A DNA stretch of 10,588 bases from Dehalococcoidales bacterium (GTDB lineage Bacteria > Chloroflexota > Dehalococcoidia > Dehalococcoidales > ARS1013), in NCBI GenBank assembly GCA_002690375.1, contig NZEH01000068.1, positions 1 through 10,588 of the forward strand. Direction: 5' to 3'. The position numbers and the translations under genes are program-made. This document shows, in pieces, positions 1 through 5,337 of this stretch (position 1 is the stretch's first letter; the number at the start of each line of letters is the position of its first letter). Under the pieces are notes generated by a model. That model was not told where the DNA came from. It was given only the letters and a program-made list of their open reading frames with translations, and searched no databases.

Positions 1-1020
1 GGTGCCTCTATCGTCATCTATGAAGGGGCTGCTGACTACCCCACTATTGACCGCTGGTGGGATATTATAGAAAAATACGGGGTTACTATCCTCTACACAT
101 CACCAACGGCAATACGCATGTTTATGCGCTACGGAGAAGAATGGTTAGCTAAGCACGACCTTTCCAGCCTAGAGCTTCTGGGCAGTGTCGGCGAGCCGAT
201 AAATCCAGAGGCGTGGCAGTGGTATTATCAGAATATCGGGTGGGAGATGTGTCCCGTTGTTGATACCTGGTGGCAGACAGAGACTGGGGGTATCATGATA
301 TCACCGGCCCCTGGGATTGAGCCGCTACCCTTAAAACCAGGTTCAGCAACCCTGCCCCTTCCCGGAGTTGATGCCTCTGTAGTTGATGCCAGTGGTAAAG
401 AATTACCTCCGTGTCAGACAGGATACTTGGTAATAAAAAAGCCTTGGCCGGGCATGCTACTTGATATCTATGGCAACTCGGAGCGCTACAACGACTCTTA
501 CTGGTCACGTTTCCCGGGGATGTATTATAGCGGGGACTTCGCCATGCGTGACCTGGATGGATATTTCTGGATGCTGGGTAGAGCCGATGAGGTGTTAAAA
601 GTCGCCGGACATCGTCTCGGGACAGCCGAGATTGAGAGTGCTGTTGTCTCCCACCCGGCTGTAGCTGAGGTAGCCACCACTAGCCAGCCGGATGTCGTTA
701 AAGGACAGGCTATTGTCCTCTTTATTATCTTAAAAAAAGGAAAATCGCCCTCAGACACTTTAAGAAAAGATATTATAAAACACATTCGCCAGGCCATTGG
801 CCCTGTAGCCACCCCGTCGGAGATTTATTTTGTCCCGTCCCTGCCCAAAACAAGGAGCGGCAAGATTATGCGCCGCGTCCTTAAGGCAGTCGCCTCAGGA
901 GAAAGCATTGGTGACATTACTACTCTAGACGATAAAACATCGGTTGACGAGGTAAAGCGTGCCTACCAAAGCTTGAAGAAGGCCAAAAGGGGTTTGGATG
1001 GAGAGCTTGATCGGCGCTAA
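1..1020 (+). CDS. acs: Acetyl-CoA synthetase, AMP-forming (5'-truncated by window edge)
   Basis: This is the C-terminal 339 codons of an acetate-CoA ligase that adenylates acetate with ATP and transfers it to CoA in the cytoplasm. The frame is open from base 1, so the start and N-terminal half lie outside the window; full-length Acs is usually about 630-660 residues. Visible family motifs are the core motif DTWWQTETGG (bases 262-291), the hinge region GRADEVLKVAGHRLGTAEIE (580-639), and near the C-terminus PKTRSGKIMRR. The lysine of SGK (862-864) corresponds to the catalytic lysine that is acetylated in characterised Acs enzymes. The tryptophan in DTWWQTE is the residue that restricts the acyl pocket to acetate in known Acs. 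The gene ends in TAA inside the start region of the next gene (23-base overlap), so the two are probably cotranscribed. Propionyl-CoA synthetase is the main alternative, but the motif set favours acetate. Confidence 0.95.
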   Translation, partial: GASIVIYEGAADYPTIDRWWDIIEKYGVTILYTSPTAIRMFMRYGEEWLAKHDLSSLELLGSVGEPINPEAWQWYYQNIGWEMCPVVDTWWQTETGGIMISPAPGIEPLPLKPGSATLPLPGVDASVVDASGKELPPCQTGYLVIKKPWPGMLLDIYGNSERYNDSYWSRFPGMYYSGDFAMRDLDGYFWMLGRADEVLKVAGHRLGTAEIESAVVSHPAVAEVATTSQPDVVKGQAIVLFIILKKGKSPSDTLRKDIIKHIRQAIGPVATPSEIYFVPSLPKTRSGKIMRRVLKAVASGESIGDITTLDDKTSVDEVKRAYQSLKKAKRGLDGELDRR

Positions 1021-1387
1021 TATTGGTGGAGTTAATTGCCCAAGCTGTGCGGAGAAGTATGAGCGTCTAAAGCTTAAAGGTGCCCATGTCATATGGGAAT
1101 CAGTGGAAAAGCGAGAGCCCGACTGCATTGAAATAACTGATATCACAGTGGACCAAAGCCCGTTTCTGTTTGAGATATTCGAGAGAACATTCAAGACTTT
1201 CCCTATCAGGTTAGAAAAGATGCAAGATGGAAAGAAAAACACGTTTGACTATAAGGTTTCCTGTCCCGTGTGTAGCGAATTTACTATCGAATACAAAGAT
1301 ATACCAAAAGCAGCTGACGTCTACGTTTTGGCAGATAGGGGCGAACATATCGCTACATTTGATTTTATACCTGACAATAAAGAGTAA
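998..1387 (+). CDS. Small protein with two CPxC pairs, possible zinc ribbon, unknown function
   Basis: This is a 129-residue soluble protein that I do not recognise. It has CPSC at residues 14-17 and CPVC at 89-92, a spacing that could place four cysteines around one zinc ion if the intervening region folds back. That is an inference from the pattern only. The central part is mixed alpha/beta in character, with no signal peptide and no membrane helix. The ATG at 998 is supported by AAAAGGGG at 985-992, five bases upstream. The gene begins inside the last codons of the acetyl-CoA synthetase gene (23-base overlap in another frame), which implies translational coupling and cotranscription. A nested inverted repeat begins at its stop codon. 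A link to acetate metabolism is suggested only by position. Confidence 0.75.
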   Translation: MESLIGANIGGVNCPSCAEKYERLKLKGAHVIWESVEKREPDCIEITDITVDQSPFLFEIFERTFKTFPIRLEKMQDGKKNTFDYKVSCPVCSEFTIEYKDIPKAADVYVLADRGEHIATFDFIPDNKE

Positions 1388-1454
1388 CCTCTTGGTGCAC
1401 GTTCCCCGAAAATAAGTATACTTATCGCTCGGGAATGCTACAAGGCTCAGAGGT
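1387..1454 (+). repeat. Nested imperfect inverted repeat after the CPxC gene
   Basis: The element is built of stacked complementary arms. The outer pair is ACCTCT (1387-1392) with AGAGGT (1449-1454), the middle pair TTCCC (1402-1406) with GGGAA (1431-1435), and the centre is the perfect palindrome ATAAGTATACTTAT (1412-1425). There is also a CTTG/CAAG pair between the outer and middle arms. As RNA it could fold into a long hairpin with small internal loops. No T-run follows, so it is not a textbook intrinsic terminator. It could be a terminator-like mRNA 3' end, a small palindromic repeat element, or a cruciform site. The -35 of the next promoter begins six bases beyond it. Confidence 0.6.
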
Positions 1455-1459
1455 GGCAA

Positions 1460-1488
1460 TTGACAATTAGATACCTTTGATATATTAT
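1460..1488 (+). promoter_or_regulatory. Sigma70-type promoter for the four-helix membrane protein gene
   Basis: There is a perfect -35 TTGACA at 1460-1465, a 17-base spacer and a -10 TATTAT at 1483-1488 (5 of 6 to consensus). Transcription would start near 1495, leaving a leader of about 115 bases before the ATG at 1611. Confidence 0.65.
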
Positions 1489-1500
1489 TGGCGAAAAACC

Positions 1501-1523
1501 AATGAGGGGCAGGATGCCTCATT
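1501..1523 (+). promoter_or_regulatory. Leader hairpin in the 5' UTR of the 1611 gene
   Basis: AATGAGG (1501-1507) pairs perfectly with CCTCATT (1517-1523) across a nine-base loop. It lies just downstream of the predicted transcription start and would form a 5'-end stem-loop in the mRNA. No run of T follows, so it is more likely a stabilising or regulatory stem than a terminator. I recognise no riboswitch class. Confidence 0.4.
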
Positions 1524-1610
1524 GCGCATTAAAATGAGAAATGTCGGTTAATAAATGTCAGGGTGCTACGTTCTGTGAGGCGCGAAGAAAGGATGGAAAG
1601 GAGATGACCG

Positions 1611-2063
1611 ATGACAAATCAGATTAATAGCCAGTCCGGGAAAGTGAAGAAACATGCGAAATCACTGTTGATATTAACCTCGATTTTCGCTCTGCTATAT
1701 TTGGGCTTCATCATTCTTACCTTTATCCCCGCTAGTGCGTATAATGGGACGTTTGGGCCGGACGGATCACCCGTCAACAATACCGTACCGTACGATCCCT
1801 TTGACGTGGAGCAGATCTTTGTCAAAGGACTGTTCGTGCTCTTCCTTGTAGGCTACCTCGCACTATGGAAGCATGAGGCTATCGGAGGGGTTGTCTTCCT
1901 TCTGTGGTGGGTTGCGGTGTGGGGAGTGGAACTGATCATCGTCGCTCCTCTCCACTTCAGCGACGCGGTTGTAGGTATCATCGCGGGACTCCCACTTTTT
2001 GTTTTCGGCATACTGTTCGTCCGGGGCTGGTACAAGAAAAGAAGTGTGCAAGAGGGGCGCTAG
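1611..2063 (+). CDS. Four-helix integral membrane protein, unknown function
   Basis: This 150-residue protein has a basic, lysine-rich N-terminus and four hydrophobic segments at about residues 18-40, 69-86, 91-112 and 118-137. A polar loop rich in Gly, Asn and Pro (43-66) lies between the first two, and the tail is short and basic (WYKKR). The charges predict both ends in the cytoplasm. Glu107 sits inside the third helix, which is tryptophan-rich (W99, W100, W104). The ATG at 1611 has AAAGGAG (1597-1603) seven bases upstream. The gene stands alone with its own promoter and a long leader, and looks G+C-richer than the sequence immediately downstream. I do not recognise the family and assign no function. 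Confidence 0.8.
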   Translation: MTNQINSQSGKVKKHAKSLLILTSIFALLYLGFIILTFIPASAYNGTFGPDGSPVNNTVPYDPFDVEQIFVKGLFVLFLVGYLALWKHEAIGGVVFLLWWVAVWGVELIIVAPLHFSDAVVGIIAGLPLFVFGILFVRGWYKKRSVQEGR

Positions 2064-2097
2064 CCCTATTCCTGCCTAGATGAGCTAAAATGGTGTT

Positions 2098-2487
2098 TTA
2101 ACAATTGTGGTAACCCGTGTCTATTTCGTGACGCACTATTAAAACTCGTTCAATCGTAGACTCTTCAATATTAGGTACTTCTATATAATTAAGCGGTATA
2201 TTCAAGTTCAGATATTTTAACTTCTTTGCGAATAAGAGCTTACATTAAAATTTACGCTCTCCTGAGTGTCTCAATTTTATCTATCAGTTCAGAACCAGTT
2301 TTATTGTCGCAAGGCACTTGCATATATAAACCAATATTCCTTAGTGGACGTTTAAAACCTTCATACATTATCTCGAAACGAGCTATTTCAATTTGGAGCC
2401 GAACATAATTGTATTCACCTCTCCTTCTTACTCTCCTGTCTAGAGTGCTATCTGAGGCTGTGATATAATAAAAGGCTGAGGTGTGCT
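2098..2487 (-). pseudogene. Decayed minus-strand gene in two frames, N-terminus missing
   Basis: Read on the minus strand, the frame from 2487 down to the TAA at 2254-2252 is open for 78 codons. It gives protein-like text including EYNYVRLQIEIARFEIMYEG and later NIGLYMQVPCDNKTGSELI. In a different frame, from 2244 to the TAA at 2100-2098, another 49 codons stay open with LNIPLNYIEVPNIEESTIER. Neither piece has a good start codon with a ribosome binding site, and the first begins right at the prfA start. The simplest reading is one gene that lost its 5' end and suffered a frameshift in the A/T-rich junction near 2245-2255. I do not recognise the family. The alternative is chance open frames in A+T-rich DNA; the amino acid composition argues against that but does not exclude it. 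Confidence 0.4.
2464..2469 (+). promoter_or_regulatory. Probable -10 element of the prfA promoter
   Basis: A perfect TATAAT lies 21 bases upstream of the prfA ATG. The -35 is poor (TAGAGT at 2441-2446, 17-base spacer). Transcription would begin near 2476, just before the GAGGTG ribosome binding site (2478-2483), giving an unusually short leader of about 15 bases. Confidence 0.45.
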
Positions 2488-2490
2488 TTC

Positions 2491-3552
2491 ATGCTAGACC
2501 GATTGGATAAACTAGAAAGACGTTATCAGGAGTTAGAACAGCAAATGGCTATACCTGAGATAGCCTCTGATATAAAAAAACTACAGGCGCTGGCTCAGGA
2601 AAGAGCCAGCCTTGAAATCCTGGTAGCAAAATTTAGAAAGTATAAAGCCACCACCAAGTCATTAGAAGAAACAAGGGCAATGCTAAGCGGTGGGCTGGAC
2701 GAGGACATGGCGACTTTGATAAGGCAAGAGATAGAGAGTCTTGAGTCCCAATTAGCCCAGCTGCTTAAAGAGATAAGGCTTGCTCTTTTACCCAAAGACC
2801 CCAATGATAATAGGGACGTTATCATGGAAATCAGGGCTGCAACCGGTGGTGATGAGGCTGGGCTATTTGCTGCTGACCTTTTCCGTATGTATAGCCGCTA
2901 TGCTCAATCTAAGGGATGGGCAATAGACATCATCAATACTAACGAGACCTCTATCGGCAGTATTAAGGAAGTCATCTTTGAAATAAAGGGCAGAGGTGCT
3001 TTCAGCCGTTTTAAGTATGAAAGAGGCGTCCACCGGGTACAGCGAGTGCCTACTACTGAATCTTCGGGCAGAATTCACACCTCAACGGCGACAGTAGCTG
3101 TCCTGCCTGAAGCTGGTGAAGTAGAAGTATCTATAAAGTCTGAGGACTTAAGGACTAACATCTTCCATAGCGGAGGTGCCGGCGGACAGAATGTCAACAA
3201 GGTAGCTACCGCAGTGCGCATCACTCACTTGCCTACAGGTATGGTGGTTATCTGCCAGGATGAACGCTCACAGCTAAGGAATAGGACGAAGGCTATGTCG
3301 GTGCTCCGAGCTCGGCTTTTGGCGCTAGAGCAACGTCGGCAGGAAGGCGAGATAACCAAGGAGCGTCGCTCCCAGGTAGGCAGCGGTGAACGGGCCGAAA
3401 AGATTAGAACCTATAACTTTCCTCAAGACCGTATCACTGACCATCGTATTGGACTGACGCTGCGCAACATGCCCCAAGTCTTAGCCGGGGAAATTGACGA
3501 GCTTATTGATGCTATAGCTACCAGTGAACAGGCAAAACAGTTAGAGGCATAA
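2491..3552 (+). CDS. prfA: Peptide chain release factor 1 (RF1)
   Basis: RF1 recognises UAA and UAG stop codons in the ribosomal A site and triggers hydrolysis of peptidyl-tRNA. The 353 residues match the usual 350-360. The N-terminal helical domain (about 1-100) is coiled-coil-like. The codon-recognition PxT motif is PTT at 187-189 within RVPTTESSGRIHTS, the RF1 version rather than the SPF of RF2. The catalytic GGQ is at 231-233 in HSGGAGGQNVNKVATAVRI. The ATG at 2491 follows GAGGTG (2478-2483) by seven bases. The gene is followed after 78 bases by prmC, which modifies the GGQ glutamine, and both are probably on one transcript. All diagnostic residues are present and nothing suggests loss of function. 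Confidence 0.97.
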   Translation: MLDRLDKLERRYQELEQQMAIPEIASDIKKLQALAQERASLEILVAKFRKYKATTKSLEETRAMLSGGLDEDMATLIRQEIESLESQLAQLLKEIRLALLPKDPNDNRDVIMEIRAATGGDEAGLFAADLFRMYSRYAQSKGWAIDIINTNETSIGSIKEVIFEIKGRGAFSRFKYERGVHRVQRVPTTESSGRIHTSTATVAVLPEAGEVEVSIKSEDLRTNIFHSGGAGGQNVNKVATAVRITHLPTGMVVICQDERSQLRNRTKAMSVLRARLLALEQRRQEGEITKERRSQVGSGERAEKIRTYNFPQDRITDHRIGLTLRNMPQVLAGEIDELIDAIATSEQAKQLEA

Positions 3553-3630
3553 CTGGCGTGACAGAGTATTGCTGGGTATGGATGCTTTTCGGTTTAATGC
3601 TTCACTAAAGATTGGGCTTTGGGAGGTTCT

Positions 3631-4467
3631 ATGATACTAAGAGACTGCTTGAGTTGTGGGCGGGAAGTCCTGGCCAACAGTGATATTGAGTATCCCTCGT
3701 TAGAAAGTGAGCTGCTCTTGGGGCAGGCACTCAAGCTCAGCCGGGTTCAACTGTATATGGACTTTGACATTAAACTAAGTCCGGAACAGGAGACGATATT
3801 CTGGGGGCTAGTTAAGCGTCGACTGAAAGGTGAACCCACGGCCTATGTAAGTGGTCATCGTGAGTTCTACGGGCTTGATTTCTACACTGACCCCAACGTC
3901 CTCATCCCCAGACCGGAGACTGAATTGCTGGTAGAAAAGACCATTAGTCTGGCTGGAAGCTATAGTTCACCCATCATTGCTGATATTGGCACCGGCTGTG
4001 GTGCCATTGCCATCAGTTTGGCACTTAAGTTGCCGCAGGCTAAAATCTATGCCACTGATATTTCAGCTTCAGCTCTAGCGGTGGCACAGGCCAACTGCTT
4101 AAAACATGGTGTAACAAGTAGAGTCTCACTTCTTCAGGGTAATATGCTGGAGCCACTACCTCAGCCGGTTGACTTAATAGTAAGTAACCCGCCCTATGTT
4201 AAAGAAAAAGAGATAGGTAGTGGTAATTTTGAGCCGGCTCTGGCGCTTAATGGGGGTATTGATGGTCTGGATTCGATACGTCAGCTGTGCCATCAGGTAG
4301 GCGGCAAACTCCGCCCCGGTGGCTACCTGCTTCTGGAGATGGGGCAAGGGCAGAAAAGATCTGTAACCAGTTTACTCAGTCGCCTCTTCCCTTTGGTTGA
4401 AATAGAGATAAGCCCAGATTTAAGCGGTATAGACCGCATGGTAAGCGCTATCTTAGCACCCGTATAG
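3631..4467 (+). CDS. prmC: Release factor glutamine methyltransferase PrmC (HemK)
   Basis: PrmC uses S-adenosylmethionine to N5-methylate the glutamine of the GGQ motif of RF1 and RF2, which raises termination efficiency. From the ATG at 3631 the protein has 278 residues, a normal length. The N-terminal helical bundle leads into VLIPRPETELLVE, then the SAM-binding loop IADIGTGCGAIAI (GTGCG at 120-124) and the substrate-glutamine motif NPPY at 186-189. NPPY with PRPETE is diagnostic for PrmC against other methyltransferases. The start is set by GGGAGG (3621-3626), four bases before ATG 3631; a TTG at 3619 would add four residues but lies before that site. It follows prfA, its substrate gene, a common bacterial arrangement. 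Confidence 0.95.
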   Translation: MILRDCLSCGREVLANSDIEYPSLESELLLGQALKLSRVQLYMDFDIKLSPEQETIFWGLVKRRLKGEPTAYVSGHREFYGLDFYTDPNVLIPRPETELLVEKTISLAGSYSSPIIADIGTGCGAIAISLALKLPQAKIYATDISASALAVAQANCLKHGVTSRVSLLQGNMLEPLPQPVDLIVSNPPYVKEKEIGSGNFEPALALNGGIDGLDSIRQLCHQVGGKLRPGGYLLLEMGQGQKRSVTSLLSRLFPLVEIEISPDLSGIDRMVSAILAPV

Positions 4468-4515
4468 GCTACTCTCTTTTGTCTCCATTTTCTCTCCCAA
4501 ACAGACAGAGCCAAG

Positions 4516-4550
4516 TAATATCTTTTCTCATTCGTAGGAGTGTGATATTA
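4516..4550 (+). repeat. Inverted repeat upstream of the 4597 gene
   Basis: TAATATC (4516-4522) is repeated inverted as GATATTA (4544-4550) across 21 bases. A possible -10 (TATTAT, 4546-4551) overlaps the right arm, with no good -35. It could be an operator or a weak mRNA stem. Confidence 0.3.
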
Positions 4551-4596
4551 TTACTTTACTAGCTAGATGCGATGAATTATTGGATAGGGGGTGATT

Positions 4597-5337
4597 ATGA
4601 AACGCTACTCATACTTTATTACTCTGGCGGCAATCTTCTTTGCTGTCTCAGGGCTGGTGTACCTCATTCATTACCTGATTTTTAGAGACCTTGAGCACAT
4701 CTTTATCTTCATGGGTAGTGACTTGGGTTTTGTCTTTCTAGAAGTCTTCCTTGTGGTTATCGTTATTGAGCGCATCATTGCCCAACGGGAGAAGCGAGGC
4801 ATGCTTAGTAAGCTCAATATGGTAGTTGGAGCTTTCTTTAGTGAGGTGGGAACCAAGCTCCTGGGTAGTCTGCTTAGTGGCTTTGAGAAACGCGAAAAGA
4901 TTAGCCAGCACCTAGCCGTTTCTCAGGACTGGGACCATAGCGATTTTAAAAAAGCGATGGCTTTTGCTCTAACCATTGAGGATAAACCCAATTGTACCAA
5001 TATAGATCTTAATGAGCTAAAAGCATTCCTTGTCCAGAAACGGTCATTTCTGTTGAGGCTATTGGAAAACCCCAATGTGCTGGAGCAGGAGCGCTTTTCT
5101 GACCTGTTGTGGGCAGTTTTCCACCTTGCTGAAGAATTTGAGGTAAGGGCCTCACTGGAAGACCTTCCTCAGAGTGACTTGGCACACATCAACGGTGATA
5201 TGCAGCGGGTGTATGGGTATCTGGCTGCCGAGTGGATAGCCTATGTGGAGCACCTAAAAGACAAGTATCCCTTTCTCTTCTCGCTAGTAGTACGTACGAA
5301 TCCCTTCCGGGAGCACCCATCACCAGTGGTTACCTAG
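4597..5337 (+). CDS. Membrane protein with two N-terminal helices and a cytoplasmic domain, unknown function
   Basis: This 246-residue protein has two hydrophobic helices near residues 7-29 and 40-61, separated by a short loop (FRDLEHIFI). A basic patch (QREKRGMLSK) follows, predicting that the rest is cytoplasmic. The C-terminal domain is mainly helical with acidic and leucine-rich segments, including MVVGAFFSEVGTKLL, a stretch I recall from conserved uncharacterised proteins in several phyla; no function is known to me. The ATG at 4597 is preferred because AGGGGGTGAT (4585-4594) resembles an extended ribosome binding site just before it. A GTG at 4591 lies inside that site and would add two residues. 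Its TAG overlaps the stop codon of the converging EF-G-like gene. Confidence 0.8.
   Translation: MKRYSYFITLAAIFFAVSGLVYLIHYLIFRDLEHIFIFMGSDLGFVFLEVFLVVIVIERIIAQREKRGMLSKLNMVVGAFFSEVGTKLLGSLLSGFEKREKISQHLAVSQDWDHSDFKKAMAFALTIEDKPNCTNIDLNELKAFLVQKRSFLLRLLENPNVLEQERFSDLLWAVFHLAEEFEVRASLEDLPQSDLAHINGDMQRVYGYLAAEWIAYVEHLKDKYPFLFSLVVRTNPFREHPSPVVT

Larger units (their letters stand above)
2064..2490. other. Region without an intact gene between the membrane protein gene and prfA
   Basis: No convincing plus-strand gene is present. A 60-codon plus-strand frame at 2226-2408 lacks a ribosome binding site and is serine/isoleucine-rich noise. The stretch is visibly A+T-richer than its neighbours. The minus strand contains the two coding-like fragments described separately, and the right end carries the prfA promoter. 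Confidence 0.6.

Noticed and set aside
1211..1522. Minus-strand frame across the CPxC gene and the inverted repeat
   Set aside because: It is antisense to the supported gene, lacks start signals, and runs through the palindrome.
2226..2408. A 60-codon plus-strand frame in the gap before prfA
   Set aside because: No ribosome binding site, low-complexity Ile/Ser text, and it lies opposite the better minus-strand relic.
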